From: Ptiloglossa arizonensis
Lineage: Eukaryota > Arthropoda > Insecta > Hymenoptera > Colletidae
Assembly: GCF_051014685.1 (NCBI RefSeq)
Contig: NW_027478593.1
Coordinates: forward strand, 186,001-250,000
Direction of reading: 5' to 3'
Length of the DNA: 64,000 bases
Part shown: positions 10,431-23,045 of the stretch, piece by piece
How the letters are laid out: each line of letters opens with the position of its first letter
Position numbering within the stretch: position 1 is the stretch's first letter
Made by a program: the position numbers and the translations under genes
Notes under the pieces: model-generated
Database searches by the model: none
The model's input: the letters and a program-made list of their open reading frames with translations, nothing else
Told to the model about the DNA's origin: nothing

Positions 10431-13400
10431 CCTAGGGAAAAAATACCCATTCCGTTGTAATCGGGCGAGTTTCTACTTTCAGACGCAGAAGGAATTTTTG
10501 GGTTTGGTCAATCCCTCCGCGAGATATTGGACTTTGAAGGTAAGAAATGGTTGACAAGACAACAAATTTTTCGAACTTCTGCTGCTCCATTCGCTTAACC
10601 AGAATGGCATAGGGGAAAATACACATACCGTTGTAATCGGGCGAGTTTCTACTTTCAGACGCAGCAGGAATTTTTGGGCTTGGTCAATCTGTTCGCGAGA
10701 TGTGGGAGGTTGAAGCTAAGAAATTGTTGAGAAGACAACAAATTTTTCGCAATTCTGCTGCTCCAATCGCTTAACCAGAATGGCCTAGGGGAAAAATACA
10801 CAAACCGTTGTAATCGGGCGAGTTTCTACTTTCAGGTGCAATAGGAATTATTGGGTTAGGTCAATCCGTTCTCGAGATATGGGAGTTTGAAGCTAAGAAA
10901 TGGTTGAGAAGACAACAAATTTTTCGCAACTCTGTTGCTCCAAACGCTTAACCAGAAAGGCCTAGGGAAAAAATACCCATACCGTTGTAATCGGGCGAGT
11001 TTCTACTTTAAGATGCGATAGGAATTTTTGGGTTAGGTCAATCGGTTCGCGAGATGTGGGAGGTTGAACCTAAGAAATGCTTGACAAGACAACAAATTTT
11101 TCGCAATTCTGCTGCTCCAATCGCTTAACCAGAATGGCCTAGGGGAAAAATACAGAAACCGTTGTAATCGGGCGAGTTTCTACTTTCAGGTGCAATAGGA
11201 ATTATTGGGTTAGGTCAATCCGTTCTCGAGATATGGGAGTTTGAAGCTAAGAAATGGTTGAGAAGACAACAAATTTTTCGCAATTCTGTTGCTCCAAACG
11301 CTTAACCAGAAAGGCCTAGGGAAAAAATACCCATACCGTTGTAATCGGGCGAGTTTCTACTTTCAGACGCATCAGGAATTTTTGGGTTTGGTCAATCCGT
11401 TCGCGAGATATGGGACTTTGAAGCTAAGAAATGCTTGACAAGACAACAAATTTTTCGCAATTCTGCTGCTCCAAACGCTTAACCAGAGTGGCCTAGGGAA
11501 AAAATACACATACCGTTGTAATCGGGCGAGTTTCTACTTTCAGACGCAGCAGGAATTTTTGGGCTTGGTCAATCCGTTCGCGAGATATGGGACTTTGAAG
11601 CTAATAAATGGTTGACAAGACATCAAATTTTTCGCACTCCTGCTGCTCCAATCGCTTAACCAGAATGGCCTAGGGGAAAAATACACATACCGTTGTAATC
11701 GCGCGAGTTTCTACTTTCAGACGCAGCAGGAATTTTTGGGCTTGGTCAATCCGTTCGCGAGATATGGGACTTTGAAGGTAAGAAATGGTTGACAAGACAT
11801 AAAATTTTTCGCACTTCTGCTGCTCCATTAGCTTAACCAGAAAGGCCTAGGGGAAAAATACACATATCGTTGCAATCGGGCGAGTTTCTACTTTAAGATG
11901 CGATAGGAATTTTTGGGTTTGGTCAATCCGTTCGCGAGATATGGGACTTTGAAGCTAAGAAATGCTTGACAAGACAACAAATTCTTCGCAATTCTGCTGC
12001 TCCAAACGCTTAACCAGAATGGCCTAGGGAAAAAATACACCTACCGTTGTAATCGGGCGAGTTTCTACTTTCAGACGCAGCAGGAATTTTTGGGCTTGGT
12101 CAATCCGTTCGCGAGATATGGGACTTTGAAGCTAATAAATGGTTGACAAGACAACAAATTTTTCGCACTTCTGCTGCTCCGATCGCTTAACCAGAATGGC
12201 CTAGAGGAAAAATACACATACCGTTGTAATCGGGCGAGTTTCTACTTTCAGACGCAGCAGGAATTTTTGGGCTTGGTCAATCCGTTCGCGAGATATGGGA
12301 CTTTGAAGGTAAGAAATGGTTGACAAGACAACAAATTTTTCGCACTTCCGCTGCTCCATTCGCTTAACCAGAATGGCCTAGGGGAAAAATACACATATCG
12401 TTGTAACCGGGCGAGTGTCTACTTTAAGATGCGATAGGAATTTTTGGGTTAGGTCAATCGGTTCGCGAGATGTGGGAGGTTGAAGCTAAGAAATTGTTGA
12501 GAAGACAACAAATTTTTCGCAATTCTGCTGCTGCAATCGCTTAACCAGAATGGCCTAGGGGAAAAATACACATACCGTTGTAATCGGGCGAGTTTCTACT
12601 TTCAGACGCAGCAGGAATTTTTGGGCTTGGTCAATCCGTTCGCGAGATATGGGACTTTGAAGGTAAGAAATGGTTGACAAGACAACAAATTTTTCGCACT
12701 TCCGCTGCTCCATTCGCTTAACCAGAATGGCCTAGGGGAAAAATACACATATCGTTGTAACCGGGCGAGTTTCTACTTTAAGATGCGATAGGAATTTTTG
12801 GGTTAGGTCAATCGGTTCGCGAGATGTGGGAGGTTGAAGCTAAGAAATTGTTGAGAAGACAACAAATTTTTCGCAATTCTGCTGCTGCAATCGCTTAACC
12901 AGAATGGCCTAGGGGAAAAATTCACAAACCGTTGTAATCGGGCGAGTTTCTACTTTCAGATGCAATAGGAATTATTGGGTTAGGTTAATCGGTTCGCGAG
13001 ATGTGGGAGGTTGATGCTAAGAAATTGTTGAGAAGACAACAAATTTCTCGCACTTCTGCTGCTACAATCGCTCAACCAGAATGGCCTAGGGGAAAAATGC
13101 ACATACGGTTGTAAACGGGCGAGTTTCTACTTTCAGACGCAGCAGGAATTTTTGGATTTGGTCAATCCGTCCGGGAGATAAGGGACTTTGAAGCTAAGAA
13201 ATGCTTGACAAGAAAACAAATTTTTCGCACTTCTGCTGCTCCAATCGCTTAACCAGAATGGCCTAGGGGAAAAATACACAAACCGTTGTAATCGGGCGAA
13301 TTTCTATTTTCAGATGCAATAGGAATTTTTGGGTTAGGTCATTCTGTTCTCGAAATATGGGAGTTTGGAGCTAAGAAATGGTTGAGAAGACATCAAATTT

Positions 13401-13792
13401 TTCGCAATTCTGCTGCTCCAAACGCTTAACCAGAATGGTCTAGGGAAAGAATACCCATTCCGTTGTAATCGGGCGAGTTTCTACTTTCAGACGCAGCAGG
13501 AATTTTTGGGTTTGGTCAATCCCTCCGCGAGATATGGGACTTTGAAGGTAAGAAATGGTTGACAAGACAACAAATTTTTCGCACTTCTGCTGCTCCAATC
13601 GCTTAACCAGAATGGCCTAGGGGAAAAATACACATACCGTTGTAATCGGGCGAGTTTCTACTTTCAGACGCAGCAGGAATTTTTGGGTTAGGTCAATCGG
13701 TTCGCGAGATGTGGGAGGTTGAACCTAAGAAATTCTTGAGAAGACAACAAATTTTTCGCAATTCTGCTGCTTCAAACGCTTAACCAGAATGG
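10431..13792 (+). repeat. Mixed satellite block with dimer duplications
   Basis: The block begins as a copy of the 7-monomer unit and then departs from it near 10,990. Two exact dimer steps are visible: 'cagaaaggcct' at 10954 and 11308, and 'gtaaccggg' at 12403 and 12757 (both 354 bp). The 12.7-13.2 kb part, with the marker 'gttgatgctaag', has a diverged counterpart about 10.44 kb downstream (59 x 177 bp). Confidence 0.7.
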
Positions 13793-15562
13793 CCTAGGGA
13801 AAAAATACACTTACCGTTGTAATCCGGCGAGTTTCTACTTTCAGGCGCAGCAGGAATTTTTCGGTTTGGTCAATCCGTTCGCGAGATATGGGACTTTGAA
13901 GCTAAGAAATGGTTCACAAGACAATAAATTTTTCGTACTTCTGCTGCTCCAATCGCTTGACCAGAATGGACTACGGGAAAAATACACATATCGATGTAAT
14001 CGGGCGAGTTTCTACTTTCAGACGCAGCAGGAATTTTTGGATTTGGTCAATCCGTCCGGGAGATATGGGACTTTGAAGCTAAGAAATGCTTGACAAGAAA
14101 ACAAATTTTTCGCACTTCTGCTGCTCCAATCGCTTAACCAGAATGGCCTAGGGGAAAAATACATAAACCGTTGTAATCGGGCGAATTTCTATTTTCAGAT
14201 GCAATAGGAATTTTTGGGTTAGGTCATTCTGTTCTCGAAATATGGGAGTTTGGAGCTAAGAAATGGTTGAGAAGACATCAAATTTTTCGCAATTCTGCTG
14301 CTCCAAACGCTTAACCAGAATGGCCTAGGGGAAAAATACACAAACCGTTGTAATTGGGCGAGTTTCTACTTTCAGACGCAGCAGGAATTTTTGGGTTAGA
14401 TCAATCGGTTCGCGAGATGTGGGAGGTTGAAGCTAAGAAATTGTTGAGAAGACAACAAATTTTTCGCAATTCTGCTGCTCCAAACGCTTAACAAGAATGG
14501 CCTAGGGAAAAAGTACACATGCCGTAGTAATCGGGCGAGTTTCTACTTTCGGACGCATCAGGAATTTTTGGGTTTGGTCAATCCGTTCGCGAGATATGGA
14601 ACTTTGAAGCTAAGAAATGCTTGACAAGACAACAAATTTTTCGCACTTCTGCTGCTCCAATCGCTTAACCAGAATGGCCTAGGGAAAGAATACCCATTCC
14701 GTTGTAATCGGGCGAGTTTCTACTTTCAGACGCAGCAGGAATTTTTGGGTTTGGTCAATCCCTCCGCGAGATATGGGACTTTGAAGGTAAGAAATGGTTG
14801 ACAAGACAACAAATTTTTCGCACTTCTGCTGCTCCATTCGCTTAACCAAAATGGCCTAGAGGAAAAATACACATATCGTTGTAATCGGGCGAGTTTCTAC
14901 TTTAAGATGCAATAGGAATTTTTGGGTTAGGTCAATCGGTTCGCGAGATGTGGGAGGTTGAAGCTAAGAAATTGTTGAGAAGACAACAAATTATTCGCAA
15001 TTCTGCTGCTCCAATCGCTTAACCAGAATGGCCTAGGGGAAAAATACACAAACCGTTGTAATTGAGCGAGTTTCTACTTTCAGACGCAGCAGGAATTTTT
15101 GGGTTAGATCAATCGGTTCGCGAGATGTGGGAGGTTGAAGCTAAGAAATTGTTGAGAAGACAACAAATTTTTCGCAATTCTGCTGCTCCAAACGCTTAAC
15201 AAGAATGGCCTAGGGAAAAAGTACACATACCGTAGTAATCGGGCGAGTTTCTACTTTCGGACGCATCAGGAATTTTTGGGTTTGGTCAATCCGTTCGCGA
15301 GATATGGAACTTTGAAGCTAAGAAATGCTTGACAAGACAACAAATTTTTCGCACTTCTGCTGCTCCAATCGCTTAACCAGAATGGCCTAGGGGAAAAATA
15401 CACATACCGTTGTAATCGGGCGAGTTTCTACTTTCAGACGCAGCAGGAATTTTTGGGTTAGGTCAATCGGTTCGCGAGATGTGGGAGGTTGAACCTAAGA
15501 AATTCTTGATAAGTCAACAAATTTTTCGCAATTCTGCTGCTTCAAACGCTTAACCAGAATGG
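13793..15562 (+). repeat. 10-monomer block of region 2, 1770 bp
   Basis: The block starts at the diagnostic monomer with 'ttaccgttgtaatccggcg' and 'tttttcggtttggtc'. This monomer starts at 13793, 15563, 16271, 17687, 19634, 19988 and 21404, with spacings of exactly 10, 4, 8, 11, 2 and 8 monomers. The part from about 14.0 kb recurs 4071 bp later (23 x 177): compare 'cctagggaaagaataccc' at 14678 and 18749. Confidence 0.8.
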
Positions 15563-16270
15563 CCTAGGGAAAAAATACACTTACCGTTGTAATCCGGCGA
15601 GTTTCTACTTTCAGGCGCAGCAGGAATTTTTCGGTTTGGTCAATCCGTTCGCGAGATATGGGACTTTGAAGCTAAGAAATGGTTGACAAGACAATAAATT
15701 TTTCGCACTTCTGCTGCTCCAATCGCTTGACCAGAATGGACTACGGGAAAAATACACATATCGATGTAATCGGGCGAGTTTCTACTTTCAGATGCAATAG
15801 GAATTATTGGGTTAGGTCAATCGGTTCGCGAGATGTGGGAGGTTGATGCTAAGAAATTGTTGAGAAGACAACAAATTTCTCGCACTTCTGCTGCTACAAT
15901 CGCTCAACCAGAATGGCCTAGGGGAAAAATGCACATACGGTTGTAAACGGGCGAGTTTCTACTTTCAGACGCAGCAGGAATTTTTGGATTTGGACAATCC
16001 GTCCGGGAGATATGCGACTTTGAAGCTAAGAAATGGTTGACAAGACAACAAATTTTTCGCACTTCTGCTGCTCCAATCGCTTAACCAGAATGGCCTAGGG
16101 GAAAAATACACAAACCGTTGTAATCGGGCGAATTTCTATTTTCAGATGCAATAGGAATTTTTGGGTTAGGTCATTCTGTTCTCGAAATATGGGAGGTTGA
16201 AGCTAAGAAATTCTTGAGAAGACAACAAATTTTTCGCAATTCTGCTGCTTCAAACGCTTAACCAGAATGG
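15563..16270 (+). repeat. 4-monomer block of region 2, 708 bp
   Basis: The block contains the 'gttgatgctaag' monomer and a monomer with 'ggatttggacaatccgtccgg' and 'gatatgcgac'. The latter is shared with the dimer block beginning at 19634, which appears to be a shortened derivative. Confidence 0.7.
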
Positions 16271-17686
16271 CCTAGGGAAAAAATACACTTACCGTTGTAA
16301 TCCGGCGAGTTTCTACTTTCAGGCGCAGCAGGAATTTTTCGGTTTGGTCAATCCGTTCGCGAGATATGGGACTTTGAAGCTAAGAAATGGTTCACAAGAC
16401 AATAAATTTTTCGTACTTCTGCTGCTCCAATCGCTTGACCAGAATGGACTACGGGAAAAATACACATATCGATGTAATCGGGCGAGTTTCTACTTTCAGA
16501 CGCAGCAGGAATTTTTGGATTTGGTCAATCCGTCCGGGAGATATGGGACTTTGAAGCTAAGAAATGCTTGACAAGAAAACAAATTTTTCGCACTTCTGCT
16601 GCTCCAATCGCTTAACCAGAATGGCCTAGGGGAAAAATACATAAACCGTTGTAATCGGGCGAATTTCTATTTTCAGATGCAATAGGAATTTTTGGGTTAG
16701 GTCATTCTGTTCTCGAAATATGGGAGTTTGGAGCTAAGAAATGGTTGAGAAGACATCAAATTTTTCGCAATTCTGCTGCTCCAAACGCTTAACCAGAATG
16801 GTCTAGGGAAAGAATACCCATTCCGTTGTAATCGGGCGAGTTTCTACTTTCAGACGCAGCAGGAATTTTTGGGTTTGGTCAATCCCTCCGCGAGATATGG
16901 GACTTTGAAGGTAAGAAATGGTTGACAAGACAACAAATTTTTCGCACTTCTGCTGCTCCATTCGCTTAACCAAAATGGCCTAGAGGAAAAATACACATAT
17001 CGTTGTAATCGGGCGAGTTTCTACTTTAAGATGCAATAGGAATTTTTGGGTTAGGTCAATCGGTTCGCGAGATGTGGGAGGTTGAAGCTAAGAAATTGTT
17101 GAGAAGACAACAAATTATTCGCAATTCTGCTGCTCCAATCGCTTAACCAGAATGGCCTAGGGGAAAAATACACAAACCGTTGTAATTGGGCGAGTTTCTA
17201 CTTTCAGACGCAGCAGGAATTTTTGGGTTAGATCAATCGGTTCGCGAGATGTGGGAGGTTGAAGCTAAGAAATTGTTGAGAAGACAACAAATTTTTCGCA
17301 ATTCTGCTGCTCCAAACGCTTAACAAGAATGGCCTAGGGAAAAAGTACACATACCGTAGTAATCGGGCGAGTTTCTACTTTCGGACGCATCAGGAATTTT
17401 TGGGTTTGGTCAATCCGTTCGCGAGATATGGAACTTTGAAGCTAAGAAATGCTTGACAAGACAACAAATTTTTCGCACTTCTGCTGCTCCAATCGCTTAA
17501 CCAGAATGGCCTAGGGGAAAAATACACATACCGTTGTAATCGGGCGAGTTTCTACTTTCAGACGCAGCAGGAATTTTTGGGTTAGGTCAATCGGTTCGCG
17601 AGATGTGGGAGTTTGAACCTAAGAAATTCTTGATAAGACAACAAATTTTTCGCAATTCTGCTGCTTCAAACGCTTAACCAGAATGG
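16271..17686 (+). repeat. 8-monomer unit, first near-identical copy
   Basis: Read side by side with 19988-21403, these 1416 bp differ at only two positions that I could see: gcgaGata against gcgaCata near 16364, and gggagTttgaacc against gggagGttgaacc near 17611. The distance between copies is exactly 21 monomers (3717 bp). No indel separates them, so the duplication is recent. Confidence 0.85.
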
Positions 17687-19633
17687 CCTAGGGAAAAAAT
17701 ACACTTACCGTTGTAATCCGGCGAGTTTCTACTTTCAGGCGCAGCAGGAATTTTTCGGTTTGGTCAATCCGTTCGCGAGATATGGGACTTTGAAGCTAAG
17801 AAATGGTTGACAAGACAATAAATTTTTCGCACTTCTGCTGCTCCAATCGCTTGACCAGAATGGACTACGGGAAAAATACACATATCGATGTAATCGGGCG
17901 AGTTTCTACTTTCAGATGCAATAGGAATTATTGGGTTAGGTCAATCGGTTCGCGAGATGTGGGAGGTTGATGCTAAGAAATTGTTGAGAAGACAACAAAT
18001 TTCTCGCACTTCTGCTGCTACAATCGCTCAACCAGAATGGCCTAGGGGAAAAATGCACATACGGTTGTAAACGGGCGAGTTTCTACTTTCAGACGCAGCA
18101 GGAATTTTTGGATTTGGTCAATCCGTCCGGGAGATATGGGACTTTGAAGCTAAGAAATGCTTGACAAGAAAACAAATTTTTCGCACTTCTGCTGCTCCAA
18201 TCGCTTAACCAGAATGGCCTAGGGGAAAAATACATAAACCGTTGTAATCGGGCGAATTTCTATTTTCAGATGCAATAGGAATTTTTGGGTTAGGTCATTC
18301 TGTTCTCGAAATATGGGAGTTTGGAGCTAAGAAATGGTTGAGAAGACATCAAATTTTTCGCAATTCTGCTGCTCCAAACGCTTAACCAGAATGGCCTAGG
18401 GGAAAAATACACAAACCGTTGTAATTGGGCGAGTTTCTACTTTCAGACGCAGCAGGAATTTTTGGGTTAGATCAATCGGTTCGCGAGATGTGGGAGGTTG
18501 AAGCTAAGAAATTGTTGAGAAGACAACAAATTTTTCGCAATTCTGCTGCTCCAAACGCTTAACAAGAATGGCCTAGGGAAAAAGTACACATACCGTAGTA
18601 ATCGGGCGAGTTTCTACTTTCGGACGCATCAGGAATTTTTGGGTTTGGTCAATCCGTTCGCGAGATATGGAACTTTGAAGCTAAGAAATGCTTGACAAGA
18701 CAACAAATTTTTCGCACTTCTGCTGCTCCAATCGCTTAACCAGAATGGCCTAGGGAAAGAATACCCATTCCGTTGTAATCGGGCGAGTTTCTACTTTCAG
18801 ACGCAGCAGGAATTTTTGGGTTTGGTCAATCCCTCCGCGAGATATGGGACTTTGAAGGTAAGAAATGGTTGACAAGACAACAAATTTTTCGCACTTCTGC
18901 TGCTCCATTCGCTTAACCAAAATGGCCTAGAGGAAAAATACACATATCGTTGTAATCGGGCGAGTTTCTACTTTAAGATGCAATAGGAATTTTTGGGTTA
19001 GGTCAATCGGTTCGCGAGATGTGGGAGGTTGAAGCTAAGAAATTGTTGAGAAGACAACAAATTATTCGCAATTCTGCTGCTCCAATCGCTTAACCAGAAT
19101 GGCCTAGGGGAAAAATACACAAACCGTTGTAATTGAGCGAGTTTCTACTTTCAGACGCAGCAGGAATTTTTGGGTTAGATCAATCGGTTCGCGAGATGTG
19201 GGAGGTTGAAGCTAAGAAATTGTTGAGAAGACAACAAATTTTTCGCAATTCTGCTGCTCCAAACGCTTAACAAGAATGGCCTAGGGAAAAAGTACACATA
19301 CCGTAGTAATCGGGCGAGTTTCTACTTTCGGACGCATCAGGAATTTTTGGGTTTGGTCAATCCGTTCGCGAGATATGGAACTTTGAAGCTAAGAAATGCT
19401 TGACAAGACAACAAATTTTTCGCACTTCTGCTGCTCCAATCGCTTAACCAGAATGGCCTAGGGGAAAAATACACATACCGTTGTAATCGGGCGAGTTTCT
19501 ACTTTCAGACGCAGCAGGAATTTTTGGGTTAGGTCAATCGGTTCGCGAGATGTGGGAGGTTGAACCTAAGAAATTCTTGATAAGTCAACAAATTTTTCGC
19601 AATTCTGCTGCTTCAAACGCTTAACCAGAATGG
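17687..19633 (+). repeat. 11-monomer block of region 2, 1947 bp
   Basis: This block lies between the two near-identical 8-monomer units. Its second half repeats the 14.1-15.6 kb stretch at an offset of 23 monomers, sharing the uncommon marker 'gtaattgagcgag' (near 15060 and 19131). Confidence 0.75.
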
Positions 19634-19987
19634 CCTAGGGAAAAAATACACTTACCGTTGTAATCCGGCGAGTTTCTACTTTCAGGCGCAGCAGGAATTT
19701 TTGGATTTGGACAATCCGTCCGGGAGATATGCGACTTTGAAGCTAAGAAATGGTTGACAAGACAACAAATTTTTCGCACTTCTGCTGCTCCAATCGCTTA
19801 ACCAGAATGGCCTAGGGGAAAAATACACAAACCGTTGTAATCGGGCGAATTTCTACTTTCAGATGCAATAGGAATTTTTGGGTTAGGTCATTCTGTTCTC
19901 GAAATATGGGAGGTTGAAGCTAAGAAATTCTTGAGAAGACAACAAATTTTTCGCAATTCTGCTGCTTCAAACGCTTAACCAGAATGG
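19634..19987 (+). repeat. Dimer block of region 2, 354 bp
   Basis: The first monomer is a chimera. It begins like the 'aatccggcgag / tcaggcgcagcagg' type and continues as the 'ggatttggacaatcc' type seen at about 15,980. The second is the 'cattctgttctcgaaat' type. The switch falls within about 20 bp near 19,690-19,710. Confidence 0.7.
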
Positions 19988-21403
19988 CCTAGGGAAAAAA
20001 TACACTTACCGTTGTAATCCGGCGAGTTTCTACTTTCAGGCGCAGCAGGAATTTTTCGGTTTGGTCAATCCGTTCGCGACATATGGGACTTTGAAGCTAA
20101 GAAATGGTTCACAAGACAATAAATTTTTCGTACTTCTGCTGCTCCAATCGCTTGACCAGAATGGACTACGGGAAAAATACACATATCGATGTAATCGGGC
20201 GAGTTTCTACTTTCAGACGCAGCAGGAATTTTTGGATTTGGTCAATCCGTCCGGGAGATATGGGACTTTGAAGCTAAGAAATGCTTGACAAGAAAACAAA
20301 TTTTTCGCACTTCTGCTGCTCCAATCGCTTAACCAGAATGGCCTAGGGGAAAAATACATAAACCGTTGTAATCGGGCGAATTTCTATTTTCAGATGCAAT
20401 AGGAATTTTTGGGTTAGGTCATTCTGTTCTCGAAATATGGGAGTTTGGAGCTAAGAAATGGTTGAGAAGACATCAAATTTTTCGCAATTCTGCTGCTCCA
20501 AACGCTTAACCAGAATGGTCTAGGGAAAGAATACCCATTCCGTTGTAATCGGGCGAGTTTCTACTTTCAGACGCAGCAGGAATTTTTGGGTTTGGTCAAT
20601 CCCTCCGCGAGATATGGGACTTTGAAGGTAAGAAATGGTTGACAAGACAACAAATTTTTCGCACTTCTGCTGCTCCATTCGCTTAACCAAAATGGCCTAG
20701 AGGAAAAATACACATATCGTTGTAATCGGGCGAGTTTCTACTTTAAGATGCAATAGGAATTTTTGGGTTAGGTCAATCGGTTCGCGAGATGTGGGAGGTT
20801 GAAGCTAAGAAATTGTTGAGAAGACAACAAATTATTCGCAATTCTGCTGCTCCAATCGCTTAACCAGAATGGCCTAGGGGAAAAATACACAAACCGTTGT
20901 AATTGGGCGAGTTTCTACTTTCAGACGCAGCAGGAATTTTTGGGTTAGATCAATCGGTTCGCGAGATGTGGGAGGTTGAAGCTAAGAAATTGTTGAGAAG
21001 ACAACAAATTTTTCGCAATTCTGCTGCTCCAAACGCTTAACAAGAATGGCCTAGGGAAAAAGTACACATACCGTAGTAATCGGGCGAGTTTCTACTTTCG
21101 GACGCATCAGGAATTTTTGGGTTTGGTCAATCCGTTCGCGAGATATGGAACTTTGAAGCTAAGAAATGCTTGACAAGACAACAAATTTTTCGCACTTCTG
21201 CTGCTCCAATCGCTTAACCAGAATGGCCTAGGGGAAAAATACACATACCGTTGTAATCGGGCGAGTTTCTACTTTCAGACGCAGCAGGAATTTTTGGGTT
21301 AGGTCAATCGGTTCGCGAGATGTGGGAGGTTGAACCTAAGAAATTCTTGATAAGACAACAAATTTTTCGCAATTCTGCTGCTTCAAACGCTTAACCAGAA
21401 TGG
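19988..21403 (+). repeat. 8-monomer unit, second near-identical copy
   Basis: This is the downstream partner of 16271-17686, with two substitutions seen in 1416 bp and no indel. Identity continues into the next monomer and breaks near 21,615, where 'ggcgaatttctattttc' replaces 'ggcgagtttctactttc'. Confidence 0.85.
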
Positions 21404-22349
21404 CCTAGGGAAAAAATACACTTACCGTTGTAATCCGGCGAGTTTCTACTTTCAGGCGCAGCAGGAATTTTTCGGTTTGGTCAATCCGTTCGCGAGATAT
21501 GGGACTTTGAAGCTAAGAAATGGTTGACAAGACAATAAATTTTTCGCACTTCTGCTGCTCCAATCGCTTGACCAGAATGGACTACGGGAAAAATACACAT
21601 ATCGATGTAATCGGGCGAATTTCTATTTTCAGACGCAATAGGAATTTTTGGGTTAGGTCATTCTGTTCACGAGATATGGGAGTTTGGAGCTAAGAAATGG
21701 TTCAGAAGACATCAAATTTTTCGCAATTCTGCTGCTCCAAACGCTTAACCAGAATGGCCTAGGGAAAAAATACCCATTCCGTTGTAATCGGGCGAGTTTC
21801 TACTTTCAGACGCAGCAGGAATTTTTGGGTTTGGTCAATCCCTCCGCGAGATATGGGACTTTGAAGGTAAGAAATGGTTGACAAGACAACAAATTTTTCG
21901 CACTTCTGCTGCTCCATTCGCTTAACCAGAATGGCCTAGGGGAAAAATTCACGTATCGTTGTAATCGGGCGAGTTTCTACTTTAAGATGCAATAGGAATT
22001 TTTGGGTTAGGTCAATCGGTTCGCGAGATGTGGGAGGTTGAAGCTAAGAAAATGTTGAGAAGACAACAAATTTTTCGCAATTCTGCTGCTCCAATCGCTT
22101 AACCAGAATGGCCTAGGGGAAAAATACACAAACCGTTGTAATCGGGCGAGTTTCTACTTTCAGATGCAATAGGTATTATTGGGTTAGGTCAATCCGTTCT
22201 CGAGATATGGGAGTTTGAAACTAAGAAATGGTTGAGGAGACAACAAATTTTTCGCAATTCTGTTGCTCCAAACGCTTAACCAGAAAGGCCTAGGGAAAAA
22301 ATACCCATACCGTTGTAATCGGGCGAGTTTCTACTTTCAGACGCATCAG
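21404..22349 (+). repeat. Transition block of satellite monomers
   Basis: This block links region 2 to a mixed stretch. It includes the marker 'aagaaaatgttgagaag' (near 22,047), which is shared with monomers near 24,710 and 27,710. No higher-order period is evident. Confidence 0.65.
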
Positions 22350-23045
22350 GAATTTTTGGGTTTGGTCAATCCGTTCGCGAGATATGGGACTTTGAAGCTA
22401 AGAAATGCTTGACAAGACAACAAATTTTTCGCAATTCTGCTGCTCCAAACGCTTAACCAGAATGGCTTAGGGAAAAAATACACATACCGTTGTAATCGGG
22501 CGAGTTTCTACTTTCAGACGCAGCAGGAATTTTTGGACTTGGTCAATCCGTTCGCGAGATATGGGACTTTGAAGCTAATAAATGGTTGACAAGACAACAA
22601 ATTTTTCGCACTCCTGCTGCTCCAATCGCTTAACCAGAATGGCCTAGGGGAAAAATACACATACCGTTGTAATCGGGCGAGTTTCTACTTTCAGACGCAG
22701 CAGGAATTTTTGGGCTTGGTCAATCCGTTCGCGAGATATGGGTCTTTGAAGGTAAGAAATGGTTGACAAGACATAAAATTTTTCGCACTTCTGCTGCTCC
22801 ATTAGCTTAACCAGAATGGCCTAGGGGAAAAATACACATATCGTTGCAATCGGGCGAGTCTCTACTTTCAGACGCAGCAGGAATCTTTGGGCTTGGTCAA
22901 TCCGTTCGCGAGATATGGGACTTTGAAGCTAATAAATGGTTGACAAGACAACAAATTTTTCGCACTTCTGCTGCTCCAATCGCTTAACCAGAATGGCCTA
23001 GGGGAAAAATACACATACCGTTGTAATCGGGCGAGTTTCTACTTT
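22350..23045 (+). repeat. Displaced block, upstream copy (pair at 27.83 kb)
   Basis: About four monomers contain 'aatggcttaggg' (22,461), 'tttttggacttggtc', 'gatatgggtctttg' and 'gcaggaatctttgggcttgg' (22,883). The same series occurs at an offset of 5485 bp (31 x 177 minus 2). The intervening 5 kb is unrelated in monomer order. Confidence 0.8.

Noticed and set aside
13866..14093. Plus-strand open frame of 75 codons, also at 16344-16571 and 20061-20288
   Set aside because: It has a 59-residue internal period equal to the monomer. It is open only because 'ttgac' became 'ttcac', removing a stop found in ordinary monomers.
21684..21881. Plus-strand open frames at 21684-21881, 26780-27013 and 63264-63497
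   Set aside because: They translate the same monomer frame as the 75-codon frames and end at ordinary monomer stops. They are not genes.
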